This document shows, piece by piece, positions 18,016-26,418 of a DNA stretch of 64,000 bases; within the stretch, counting starts at the first letter, position 1; every line of letters starts with the position of its first letter. Source of the DNA: Enterobacter sp. 10-1 (GTDB lineage Bacteria > Pseudomonadota > Gammaproteobacteria > Enterobacterales > Enterobacteriaceae). Below the pieces are notes generated by a model. That model made no database searches and was not told the origin of the DNA. It saw nothing but the letters and a program-made list of their open reading frames with translations. The stretch is taken from contig NISF01000002.1 of assembly GCA_002270295.1 (NCBI GenBank), positions 620,001 through 684,000 of the forward strand, in the 5' to 3' direction. Both the position numbers and the translations under genes were made by a program.

Positions 18016-18153
18016 TATCAATCATGGCCTATTTTCGAGGTCAGGCGGGCGGGTAAAGCGGTGAATCGAGGCTGCGCGCGGCGTTAACGGGAGCGGCGGT
18101 TCCGGACCGAGTTTATTGGCGATCCCGCCAGCATCATCCCCGCTCTCGCGAGC

Positions 18154-18711
18154 TTAGCGCTCGTCGGCTTCCTCCAGCGGAACGATGCGCCACTCATTCG
18201 GCTGCTGTCCGGGTGAAATCCACATCGGCACCACGTTACCAAGCCGGATGCCGTAGGGCGTACCGAGCGCATGGCGGCGCAGCACCCGAAACACGCCGGA
18301 ATGGGCGATAATCAACGGGCGCTCGTACTGCGTCAGGATCGTATTTAGCGCGCCGGTCACCCGGTGGCAAAACGCTTCCCAGCTTTCCCCGCCCGGCGGC
18401 GTCTCTTCATACGGCGGCTGTTCGCTCCACGGACGCCGTTCTAACTCCCCCCAGTCCCGCTCGCGCAGATCGTCGAACACCGTATAGGGCACGTCGGGGA
18501 GCGCCAGCTCGGCCGTTTGTCGCGCGCGCAGCAGCGGGCTGACGGCGATGCCGTTCCAGCGATAGCGCCCCAGCAGCGGACGAACCTCCTGCGCCTGCAG
18601 CTCGCCCTCTTCGGTGAGCGGTACGTCCGTGCTTCCGCCGATTAATTTATCCCGGTTAAGGGCCGTTTCGCCGTGGCGAACGAAGACAAAAGGCTTACAG
18701 ATTATTGGCAT
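18154..18711 (-). CDS. Histidine phosphatase (phosphoglycerate mutase-like)
   Basis: The 185-residue protein belongs to branch 1 of the histidine phosphatase family: VRHGETALN holds the phosphohistidine, VSPLLRARQTAEL the second arginine, RERDWGELE the acidic helper and IIAHSGVFRVL the second histidine. CobC and similar phosphatases have this build. The start at 18711 was preferred over 18768 because it begins just before the first strand and overlaps the preceding gene by only ten bases. It is the last gene of an operon with a hydrolase and an ABC importer, so it probably removes phosphate from the imported compound. Substrate unknown. Confidence 0.82.
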   Translation of the reverse strand: MPIICKPFVFVRHGETALNRDKLIGGSTDVPLTEEGELQAQEVRPLLGRYRWNGIAVSPLLRARQTAELALPDVPYTVFDDLRERDWGELERRPWSEQPPYEETPPGGESWEAFCHRVTGALNTILTQYERPLIIAHSGVFRVLRRHALGTPYGIRLGNVVPMWISPGQQPNEWRIVPLEEADER

Positions 18712-19769
18712 AGTTCCATCTCGATCATCGGATGAGTCATAATTTGGCAGCTCAACGCCTGCTGCCACAGAAGCGGGTTGTCAATGGCGGTAAACAGCGG
18801 CGCGAAATAGCGGCAGGAGAGCTGAGAGATCAGCGTTTGCAGACAGCTGACGGTGGGGTGCACATTCCAGCGGCAAAAATCGACGTCGCCTGCCAGCCAC
18901 TGCTGGTGAGCGAGCTGATTCAGGTGGCCGGTAAACAGGGTTCGATGCTGAAAATCCTCCCGTGCCCGCAGCGCGCCCGCCATGCCGCTCATGCCGTCGG
19001 GGTCGGCGGCCAATACCAGCGGCGCGTGGGGCGAAAAGACCGGAAGCACCGCGGCCAGCGCCCGCAGCTCTGCGGCGACGCCATGCTGCAGGCTGCCATC
19101 GTCATGCTCCGCCATCTGCGCCAGCATGCTCAGGCAGGCGGCGTCCATGGCAACGTCCGGCCGCCGCTCGCGGGCCATAAACAGCGCCAGCTCGGCGGCG
19201 CGTCCGGAAGGCGGCACCGGGCATAGGGTCGGCTGCAGCAGATGCGCGCGCAGCTTTTCCCGCTGCCGGCTTTGCGGCACATCGTATAAACCGTAGGAGG
19301 CATCCACCAGCGCCAGGCGCGCGGGAGGCGGAACATCAAAGCGGAACAGCAGGGATTCCATACTGATATCACCGCTGTAAAACAGGCCGCCCGCCACGTT
19401 CAGATGGAACCACATCCCGCCCCAGGCGTGGCCGCAGCTGCCGGTGGTCACGGTTATCTCGCCGAGGGAAAACTGACCGCGCACCGCTACCGGGCGGACG
19501 TTGCGCCCCGCAGGCAGCGCCTGGCCGGTGACGGCGCTGCAGTAGATAGGAATTTCCGCCGGCAGACGGCTCAGCCCGGCAATATGATCCACATGATCGT
19601 GGCTTAGCAGAATCGCGTCGATATCCGCCGGGACCGGCCACGGCGCCTCATCCGGCTCCAGCGCGCCGCCGGCATCCAGCAGGATGCGCTGGCGCGGCGT
19701 GCTCAGCAAAATAGCCGCCGGAGCCTTGCGGTTTAAGCCGCTAATGATTTCGATCTTCACGCCCTTCAC
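18702..19769 (-). CDS. Metallo-beta-lactamase-fold hydrolase, possibly beta-CASP-like
   Basis: The 355-residue protein has the metal motif SHDHVDH near residue 55, a later histidine in GSCGHAWGG and GDIS, together an intact dinuclear zinc site. After the core come LVDASYGL, PVPPSGRAAEL and, near the end, TGHL and WNVHP. These recall the inserted cap of beta-CASP nucleases, though the match is loose. The family cuts phosphodiester or other ester bonds. The first four bases overlap the ATPase gene end. Within this operon it could open a phosphodiester before the phosphatase acts. No close named relative was recognised. Confidence 0.75.
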   Translation of the reverse strand: MKGVKIEIISGLNRKAPAAILLSTPRQRILLDAGGALEPDEAPWPVPADIDAILLSHDHVDHIAGLSRLPAEIPIYCSAVTGQALPAGRNVRPVAVRGQFSLGEITVTTGSCGHAWGGMWFHLNVAGGLFYSGDISMESLLFRFDVPPPARLALVDASYGLYDVPQSRQREKLRAHLLQPTLCPVPPSGRAAELALFMARERRPDVAMDAACLSMLAQMAEHDDGSLQHGVAAELRALAAVLPVFSPHAPLVLAADPDGMSGMAGALRAREDFQHRTLFTGHLNQLAHQQWLAGDVDFCRWNVHPTVSCLQTLISQLSCRYFAPLFTAIDNPLLWQQALSCQIMTHPMIEMELCQ

Positions 19770-20794
19770 GCCGCCTCCAGACGCCAGCCCTGGGTCAGCC
19801 GTACGCGGACGCTCTGCTGCGCCTGCAGCGGCGAGTGGTGGAAGGCGCTCAGCGACTGCCCGTCAGCGAGGCGCAAATCCACCAGATAACGCTCTCCCTG
19901 ATAGATACAGTTTTCCACCTCCGCGCTCAGCCCGCTCTCCGCGAGCTGCACGTGTTCCGGGCGCACCAGCACCGGCTGCGCCGCCGCATGCTGGCCCGCG
20001 GAAAATCCCTCATGCAGCAGAGCGCAGTCCAGCTGGCGCTGCTGGCCGGGTATCGCCAGAGACAGCACCTGCCCCTTACCGATAAAGCGCGCCACCCAGG
20101 CGTTTTGCGGCTGCTGATAGAGCTCCTGCGGCGCGCCCCACTGCATTAACGCGCCCTGATGCATCACCGCGATGTGGCTGGCCAGCGCCATCGCTTCCGC
20201 CTGGTCGTGCGTCACGTAGACAAAGGTGGCGCCGGTACGGCGGTGAAATTCCCGGAACGTCTGCTCCATCGTCGCGCGCAGGTGCCGATCGAGGTTCGCC
20301 AGCGGTTCATCCAGCAGCACCACCTGCGGCTCGGAGACCAGACAGCGCGCCAGCGCCACCCGCTGACGCTGGCCGCCGCTCAGCTCCTGCGGCGAACGCC
20401 CGGCATAGGCCCCGAGCTCGACCACCTCCAGCGCCTCCATCACCCGCTTCTGCCGGGCGGCGCCGTTAACTTTACGCAGCCTGAGCGGATAGCCGACGTT
20501 CTCCGCCACGGTCATGTGCGGCCACAGGGCGTAGGACTGAAACACCATCCCCATATCGCGCTGCTCCGGCGGCAAATGGACGGCAGTATCCGCCAGCAGG
20601 CGATCGCCCAGCAGCAGGCGTCCATCGCTAAGCTGCTCAAGGCCGGCAAGAATGCGCAGCGTGGTGGTTTTACCGCAGCCGCTCGGCCCCAGCAGCGCGG
20701 TGAAGGCGCCCTGCGGGATGGTCAGATTGAGATCCCGTACCACGGTCTGGTTGCCAAATACTTTACTGAGCCGCTCCAGCCTCAGTTCTGCCAT
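19766..20794 (-). CDS. ABC importer ATPase, FbpC/PotA/PhnT class
   Basis: The 342-residue protein has Walker A GPSGCGKTT, signature LSGGQRQRVALARCL and Walker B VVLLDEPLANLD, then a C-terminal TOBE-type regulatory domain from about residue 240. This is the layout of iron(III), spermidine and 2-aminoethylphosphonate importers. It overlaps the permease gene by 13 bases and the hydrolase gene by four, so the operon is tightly coupled. Confidence 0.9.
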   Translation of the reverse strand: MAELRLERLSKVFGNQTVVRDLNLTIPQGAFTALLGPSGCGKTTTLRILAGLEQLSDGRLLLGDRLLADTAVHLPPEQRDMGMVFQSYALWPHMTVAENVGYPLRLRKVNGAARQKRVMEALEVVELGAYAGRSPQELSGGQRQRVALARCLVSEPQVVLLDEPLANLDRHLRATMEQTFREFHRRTGATFVYVTHDQAEAMALASHIAVMHQGALMQWGAPQELYQQPQNAWVARFIGKGQVLSLAIPGQQRQLDCALLHEGFSAGQHAAAQPVLVRPEHVQLAESGLSAEVENCIYQGERYLVDLRLADGQSLSAFHHSPLQAQQSVRVRLTQGWRLEAA

Positions 20795-22497
20795 GGAATC
20801 ACTCCTTTGGGTAAATATCTGCCGAGCGCGCTGAGCAGCAGCATCACCACCGCCACCAGCGCCACCACCAGTACCGAAACCGCCGACGCCAGCACCTTAT
20901 CTCCGCTCTCATCAAGATTGAAAATCATCACCCCCAGCGTCTCTTTCCCGGCGCTCCACAGCAGCGCCGATACCGTCAGCTCGTTGACGGCGGAGAGGAA
21001 CACCAGCAGCGCGCCGGCAAACGCCGCCGGCGCCATCAGCGGCAGTACGATGTGGCGCAGGCGCTGCGAAACGTTCGCTCCGGCGAGGCTGGCGGCCTCC
21101 TCCATCGCCGGGTCCAGCTGCAGCATGCTGTTGTGTACCGGCTTCAGGCAGATGGTGAGAAAACGGGCAAGATAGGCGAAAAAGATAATCGTCAGCGTCC
21201 CGATGAGGCTGATATTCAGCAGCGGCAGCGGGCGGGCAAACAGCAGAATGCAGGCAATTGCCAGCACCACGCCGGGCAGGGTGTAGGGAATATCGATAAG
21301 GTTGTGCAGCCAGCGCAGCGGCCGGGAAGGATGGCGCACCAGCAGCCACGCCAGCGGCAGGCTGAGCAGCATCAGCACCGCCGCGGCGCTAATCGAGAGC
21401 AGCATGCTATTGCTCAGCGCCCGCCAGGTGGCGCTCTGCGCATCAACGACTCCGCGCCAGGCGGCAAAGGTCAGCGTCTCGCCGTTGAGCGGCACGCCGA
21501 GCGTCGGCACCAGCGAGGTGGCGATCAGCGCCAGCAGCGGCGCGACCAGAATAGCGAACAGCACGACGCCCAGCAGCGCCTCCGTCGCCAGCCGCCACTT
21601 ACCCAGCGAGAACCCCAGCGCGCGCCCCGCCATCCCAATCAGCGGCAGCGCGTAGCGGCGCTGCATATGGCCCTGGACGATAACAATCCCGATCGCCAGC
21701 ACGCCCATCAGCACCGACAGCGCCGCCACCTCATTAAGCATCGACGGGCCGAAGCTGGAGAGCGTCTGGTAGATATAGACCGGCAGCACAAACAAAGAGA
21801 TCGGGATCCCCAGCATAGCCGGAATACCGAAGTTGCCGAGCGCGGAAACAAAAGCAATCGCCGCCCCGCCCCATAACGCCGTGCGGCACAGCGGCAGCAC
21901 GATATCGAAAAAGACCCGCCACAGCGAGGCGCCGTTGAGCCTGGCCGCTTCGATATGCTCCTTCGGCAGGCACTGCAGCTGCGTGCGCAGGGCCAGAAAC
22001 ACCAGCGGCGCATGCTGAATGCCGAGCAGCAGGGCGATGCCCTCGGCGGAGTAGAGCGGATTGGCGCTGCCAAATCCCGGCGCCAGGCCGATGCTGTTGA
22101 GCAGAATGCTGCTCGGCCCGAAGAGCTGCAGCCAGCTCAGGGCGGTGACCTGCGGCGGGATCATCATCGGCAGCATAAACAGGAACACCCACACCGGCTT
22201 AAAGCGGATATTGGTCAACGCCAGGCAAAAGGCGAACAGGCTGCCAAGCAGCAGCGAGATCAGCGTTCCCAGCCCGCTGGTATACAGGCTGTTATACAGC
22301 GCGGTCCAGGTGGCGGGATTGCTCAGCACGCGCCACAGGCTGCTGTCGCTGCCCTGCCGCCAGTCGATCAGCGCCGCGATAAGCAGGCGCAGGCTGGGCA
22401 GCAGGCTGACCAGCGCCACGAGGCATAATAATAGCCACAGCAGCCCCTTCAGCGAGCTGCCGCCGGCGTTTTGCCGCAGAGTCATATCGCTCATCAA
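20782..22497 (-). CDS. Fused two-domain ABC permease, FbpB/AfuB/phosphonate class
   Basis: The 571-residue protein carries two binding-protein-dependent permease domains in one chain. Each has an EAA-type loop (EHIEAARLNGASLWRVFFDIVLP and MEEAASLAGANVSQRLRHIVLP). About 12 membrane helices are expected. Such fused permeases occur in iron(III), hexose-phosphate (AfuB) and putative 2-aminoethylphosphonate importers. It directly follows the binding-protein gene with no gap. Confidence 0.9.
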   Translation of the reverse strand: MMSDMTLRQNAGGSSLKGLLWLLLCLVALVSLLPSLRLLIAALIDWRQGSDSSLWRVLSNPATWTALYNSLYTSGLGTLISLLLGSLFAFCLALTNIRFKPVWVFLFMLPMMIPPQVTALSWLQLFGPSSILLNSIGLAPGFGSANPLYSAEGIALLLGIQHAPLVFLALRTQLQCLPKEHIEAARLNGASLWRVFFDIVLPLCRTALWGGAAIAFVSALGNFGIPAMLGIPISLFVLPVYIYQTLSSFGPSMLNEVAALSVLMGVLAIGIVIVQGHMQRRYALPLIGMAGRALGFSLGKWRLATEALLGVVLFAILVAPLLALIATSLVPTLGVPLNGETLTFAAWRGVVDAQSATWRALSNSMLLSISAAAVLMLLSLPLAWLLVRHPSRPLRWLHNLIDIPYTLPGVVLAIACILLFARPLPLLNISLIGTLTIIFFAYLARFLTICLKPVHNSMLQLDPAMEEAASLAGANVSQRLRHIVLPLMAPAAFAGALLVFLSAVNELTVSALLWSAGKETLGVMIFNLDESGDKVLASAVSVLVVALVAVVMLLLSALGRYLPKGVIPWQN

Positions 22498-23475
22498 TTA
22501 ACGGCTGCCGAACAGGTCGGCAAAGCGCTTTTTGTTAGCCTCGGTATCGGCCAGCGCTTTGGCGGCGTCGAACGGCATCAGCTTAATGCTGTCGCGCGGC
22601 GGGAAGCCCTCAGGTACCGGCAGCGAAGCATCGGCCGGCAGGTAGCCCTGCTGCAGCACCAGCTTCTGCCCCTCGGTCGAGAGTAAGAAATCGATAAACG
22701 CCTTTGCGCCCTGCGGGTTTTTCGCACTCTTCAGCATCGCTACCGGCTCGGTCACGATGCTGACGCCCTCTTTCGGGAAGGTAAACCCGATGGGCGCGCC
22801 CTTGGCCTTTTCGCGAATGGCCATGTAATCCACCAGCACGCCGTAAGCCTTGCTGCCGGAAGCGATGGCGTTCATCACCGCGCCGTTGCCGCTTTGCGGC
22901 ATCGCGCCGTTCGCTTTTAGCTTCTCGTAGTATTGCCAGCCGAGATCGGGAGCGTTCATCAGCGTGGCCTGATGGATTTGCGCCGCGCCGGAGTAAAGCG
23001 GGCTGGGCAGGGTGGTCATGTTCTTTAGCTCCGGCTTCAGGAGATCCAGCCAGGAGGTCGGTTTAACCGGCGCTTTAGTATTCCAGGCGATGCCGGTGGT
23101 GATCAGCTTGGTGCCGTAGTAGTAGCCGTCTTTATCATACAGCTGCGCGTCAAAGCGGCCGGCCTGCGGCGAGCGATAGCCGGCCAGTAAATTCTGCTGC
23201 TTCAGGGCTTCCATAGTGACGCTATCGGCGATCAGCAGCACGTCCGGCGCGGCGGCGCCGGCGGCGAGCTCGGCCTGCAGGCGGGCGGTCAGCTTGGTGG
23301 TTCCGTCACGGATCCATTTCACTTCAATATCGGGATGCGCTTTTTCAAAGGCGCTGACGGTGGTCTGCGCGTCTTCGTTGGGCTGGCTGGTATAGAGCGT
23401 CAGCGTCGATTTGGCAAAAGCCGATGCGCTCATGATGGTTAGCAGCATCGCCGCCAGCACGTTTTTTTTATTCAT
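22498..23475 (-). CDS. Periplasmic binding protein, iron/phosphonate/hexose-phosphate class
   Basis: The 325-residue protein has a signal peptide ending near ASAFA and a type-2 periplasmic fold (LTLYTSQPNEDAQTTVSAFEKAHPDIEV). It resembles binding proteins annotated for 2-aminoethylphosphonate and AfuA-like proteins. No phosphonatase or transaminase (phnW, phnX) is nearby, so the phosphonate label is weak. The neighbouring phosphatase and DeoR regulator suggest a phosphorylated ligand. Confidence 0.85.
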   Translation of the reverse strand: MNKKNVLAAMLLTIMSASAFAKSTLTLYTSQPNEDAQTTVSAFEKAHPDIEVKWIRDGTTKLTARLQAELAAGAAAPDVLLIADSVTMEALKQQNLLAGYRSPQAGRFDAQLYDKDGYYYGTKLITTGIAWNTKAPVKPTSWLDLLKPELKNMTTLPSPLYSGAAQIHQATLMNAPDLGWQYYEKLKANGAMPQSGNGAVMNAIASGSKAYGVLVDYMAIREKAKGAPIGFTFPKEGVSIVTEPVAMLKSAKNPQGAKAFIDFLLSTEGQKLVLQQGYLPADASLPVPEGFPPRDSIKLMPFDAAKALADTEANKKRFADLFGSR

Positions 23476-23530
23476 CGTTCCGTCCCCGTGTTTTCGTTGC
23501 GACGATTAAAACAAGGGAATCTGACAAAAA

Positions 23531-23556
23531 TATGACCACTTTCTTTCGTAGTCATA
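23531..23556. promoter_or_regulatory. Operator-like inverted repeat in the importer-regulator gap
   Basis: TATGAC and GTCATA arms flank a 14-bp centre containing TTTCG, a short word also common in DeoR/GlpR operators. The site lies midway between the divergent starts at 23475 and 23609. It is a candidate site for the DeoR-family regulator. Confidence 0.45.
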
Positions 23557-23608
23557 GTTTCATATTGCCGCGCTAGCATGGCCGAAAATAGCGTGACAGG
23601 AAGGGAAC

Positions 23609-24397
23609 ATGACACCGGAAACCCGTCGCAGCGCCATTGTCGCCCTGGCGACAGAACGCGGCGAAATCAGCATTGAAGCGCTCTCCAGGCACTTTGGCGT
23701 ATCGCTGCAAACCATACGCAGCGATCTGCGGGACCTGACGGCGCAGGGGCTGCTGCTGCGCCGCCACGGCCTGGTCGCGCCTTTCGCGCGCGAAAATATC
23801 GCCTGGCAGCAGCGCAAGATCGTCAATATCAACGGCAAACGCTGGATTGGCGGCCAGGTTGCGCAGCTGCTCTGCGGGGCGCAAAGCTGCTTCCTCGGCA
23901 CCGGCACCACGGTGGAGATGGTGGCGCACGCCCTGCCGAAGAGCGTTTCTCTCGCCGTCTTCACCAATAACCTGCACGCGGCACAGCCGCTCAGCCAGCT
24001 TCCCGACTGCGCGCTGACGATAGCCGGCGGACGTATCCGCAAGCGCGATCTGGATATTATCGGCGGCGACGCCCTGGCGTTCTTTAGCCGCTACCGGGTG
24101 GATATTGGCGTGGTGTCCGTCGGCGGCATCGACGAAGCCGGCGAGCTGTACGATTTTAACGATGATGAAGTGGTGGCGCGGCGGGCGTTAACCGCCGGCG
24201 CGGACGTCACGGTGCTGGCGATCGACAGCACCAAGTTTGGCCGCACGGCGCTGTGCCGCAACGGCCACGTCGGCGATTTTGACTATGTCGTCAGCGAGCG
24301 TCCCCCGACGGCGCAGCAGCGTACGGGGCTGGCCCAGCGCCGGACGCAATGGCTGTACCGCGACGCCGCCGCTGCCCTGACGCCGTACGGCGAGTAG
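23609..24397 (+). CDS. DeoR/GlpR-family transcriptional regulator
   Basis: The 262-residue protein has an N-terminal DeoR helix-turn-helix (EISIEALSRHFGVSLQTIRSDLRDL) and a C-terminal sugar-phosphate sensing domain (FLGTGTTVEMVAHAL, VGGIDEAGELYDFND). Members usually repress and are released by a phosphorylated sugar or polyol. It is divergent from the importer operon with an inverted repeat between, so it very likely controls it. This supports a phosphorylated substrate. Confidence 0.88.
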   Translation: MTPETRRSAIVALATERGEISIEALSRHFGVSLQTIRSDLRDLTAQGLLLRRHGLVAPFARENIAWQQRKIVNINGKRWIGGQVAQLLCGAQSCFLGTGTTVEMVAHALPKSVSLAVFTNNLHAAQPLSQLPDCALTIAGGRIRKRDLDIIGGDALAFFSRYRVDIGVVSVGGIDEAGELYDFNDDEVVARRALTAGADVTVLAIDSTKFGRTALCRNGHVGDFDYVVSERPPTAQQRTGLAQRRTQWLYRDAAAALTPYGE

Positions 24398-24401
24398 GCG
24401 T

Positions 24402-26321
24402 CTACTCCAGATGTTTACGCTTAAACTGGCCGGCGTCGATGTCATACTGCTTCATCTTGCGCCACAGCGTGGTACGCCCGATATTCAGCAGCTGCGACAT
24501 CTCCTGGACCCGGCCGCTGGTCACGCGGGCGGCGTGGATAATCGCCTCTTTTTCAATGGCGCTAAACGTCAGGCTGGCGGGGAGCAGCGAAGAGGAAGTG
24601 TCGGTGCCGGTACGTTCGGTAAACAGGTACTCCGGCAGGTTGCTCAGGCGAACGTGCCCGTTGTCGCTGCTGATCGCGACGTTTTCAATAATGCTGTTCA
24701 GTTCAAAATCATTTCCCGGCCAGGAGTAGTTCACCAGCTGCGCCAGGGCGTCATCGTCCACCTTCAGGCGCGACGAGAAGCGCTTTTCCAGGCTCCGCAG
24801 ACGGTTATGCACCAGCGAGGTGATGCTGTTGCGCCGCGCCCGCAGCGGGGGAATCACGATCTCAAACGAGTGCAGCGCGTAGTACAGCTGGCGGCTAAAG
24901 CGGTTCTGCTCCACCAGGTTGGCGAGGTCGACGGTGGTCGTCGCGATCACCTTCACGTCCACCGGGATCAGGCGCCGGGCGTCGAGGCGGGTTAATACGC
25001 CCTGCTTAATGACCTGCAGCAGCGCCGACTGCAGCTCCGGCGCCAGGTACTCGATTTTTTCCAGAAACAGGGTGCCGCCGTTGGCCAGCTCCAGCCGGCT
25101 CAGGCGGCCGTTTTCGTCGTCGGTCGGCGCGCTGCCCATAAAATCCTGCCCGAGCGCGCCGTCGGCGTACAGCTGGCAGTTCACCGCAATATAGGGGCCG
25201 CCCGCCCGCTCGCTTTCATTATGGATGGCCTGGCTGAGCAGCTCTTTGCCGACGCCCTCTTCCCCGCACAGCAGCACAGGAAAAGCGCCTCTCGCCGCCT
25301 GGCGGCCAAAATGAATCAGGCGCCGGGTTTCCGGATCGTCCGCCGACATCTGCTCAAAGGTGTGGCTCACCTTGCCCAGCTGGCTGGTCATCAGCTGGCG
25401 CATCTGTTCCACCGGGTGCAGCAGCAGAATAAAGCTGTTGCCCTGCTCTTCGACAATCGGCTTCAGCGTAATCACGGCATCGACAAACTGGTGCTGGCTT
25501 TCGAAGGTGACTTCCACATGATTCAGCCCGCGCGCGTGCTTAATCGCCCTGCGCAGCAGCGCCGGCAGCGTCACCAGCTCGTTAATATTGCGTCCCTGGC
25601 TGGCCTGCGCATCGAGATGCAGCAGCGTCGCGGCCCGCGCGTTGAGAAACTGCAGAACCCCCTGCTCGTTCCACGCCATCACCCCGTCATCCATGCTTTC
25701 CAGCAGGCCGTACATCTGATTAAGGTGCCGATTGGACTCGGCCAGCAGGCTGTCGGTCAGCAGAGAGTTCCCCACCTCGCGGGCAATCGCGAGGGTCAGC
25801 GATAAATCCGACGTCGCCTGCTGCTCCGTCAGGCAGCACAGCGAGATAGAGCCAAACAGCCGGCCGTGGTTATCAAACACCGGCGTCGAGCTGAACGACC
25901 ACGGCCGCAGCGCCTGCTTAAAGTGGCTGTCGCCGGCGGTTTTCACCGGCTGTCCGAGCATCGAGGCCAAAGAGAGCGCGCAGCTGCCGATAATGCTTTC
26001 CGCGCAGTAGCTGCCGTCGCGAAAGCCCAGCTCAGCAAGCTGGTCAAGGGTTTGCGGATCGCCGCAGCGGCTGAGAATACAGGCGGACTCGTCGAGGATA
26101 AACAGCCCGCAGGGACGGCTATCCATAAACTCCCAGGCGTCCTCCAGCGCCGCCTGGCCAATCGTCAGCAGCGCGGTCTTGCGCCGACAGATGGATTCAA
26201 ACGTCAGCCCCTGCGCCTGGTGCGGCGCCTGCCAGGTTTCCCGCTGCATAAACTTGCTGCAACGATGCCATGACTGGGTTATCACCGAAGAAAAGCTCTG
26301 AGTCTGCGCAGTCATATCCAT
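24402..26321 (-). CDS. dhaR: DhaR, activator of the dihydroxyacetone regulon
   Basis: The 639-residue protein has a GAF-type sensor (about residues 50-180), a PAS domain (about 205-310), an AAA+ domain and a Fis-type helix-turn-helix at the end (VQEMSQLLNIGRTTLWRKMKQY). Walker A reads GEEGVGKEL. The place of the GAFTGA loop reads DFMGSA, and the usual DE of Walker B is replaced in LFLEKIEYL. It therefore looks unable to drive sigma-54 open-complex formation, as in E. coli DhaR, which acts at a sigma-70 promoter. In E. coli the kinase subunits DhaK and DhaL modulate it. It ends five bases from the convergent DeoR gene. Confidence 0.92.
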   Translation of the reverse strand: MDMTAQTQSFSSVITQSWHRCSKFMQRETWQAPHQAQGLTFESICRRKTALLTIGQAALEDAWEFMDSRPCGLFILDESACILSRCGDPQTLDQLAELGFRDGSYCAESIIGSCALSLASMLGQPVKTAGDSHFKQALRPWSFSSTPVFDNHGRLFGSISLCCLTEQQATSDLSLTLAIAREVGNSLLTDSLLAESNRHLNQMYGLLESMDDGVMAWNEQGVLQFLNARAATLLHLDAQASQGRNINELVTLPALLRRAIKHARGLNHVEVTFESQHQFVDAVITLKPIVEEQGNSFILLLHPVEQMRQLMTSQLGKVSHTFEQMSADDPETRRLIHFGRQAARGAFPVLLCGEEGVGKELLSQAIHNESERAGGPYIAVNCQLYADGALGQDFMGSAPTDDENGRLSRLELANGGTLFLEKIEYLAPELQSALLQVIKQGVLTRLDARRLIPVDVKVIATTTVDLANLVEQNRFSRQLYYALHSFEIVIPPLRARRNSITSLVHNRLRSLEKRFSSRLKVDDDALAQLVNYSWPGNDFELNSIIENVAISSDNGHVRLSNLPEYLFTERTGTDTSSSLLPASLTFSAIEKEAIIHAARVTSGRVQEMSQLLNIGRTTLWRKMKQYDIDAGQFKRKHLE

Positions 26322-26333
26322 TTCCGCTGTGTT

Positions 26334-26371
26334 AAAAACGACAACCCCTCCGGCAGAAGCTGCCGAAGGGG
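26334..26371 (-). terminator. Terminator after dhaD
   Basis: A 12-bp stem with one mismatch and an AAG loop is followed on the minus strand by TTGTCGTTTTT. It lies between the dhaD stop and the dhaR start, so dhaR has its own promoter or depends on readthrough. Confidence 0.65.
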
Positions 26372-26418
26372 AGAAGAGGTCTCTTTACTCTCCAGAGAAG
26401 AGACTTACCGGCACGCTA

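Noticed and set aside
18154-23475. Calling the uptake operon a 2-aminoethylphosphonate system
   Set aside because: No phosphonatase, transaminase or C-P lyase gene is nearby; the class resemblance alone is not enough.
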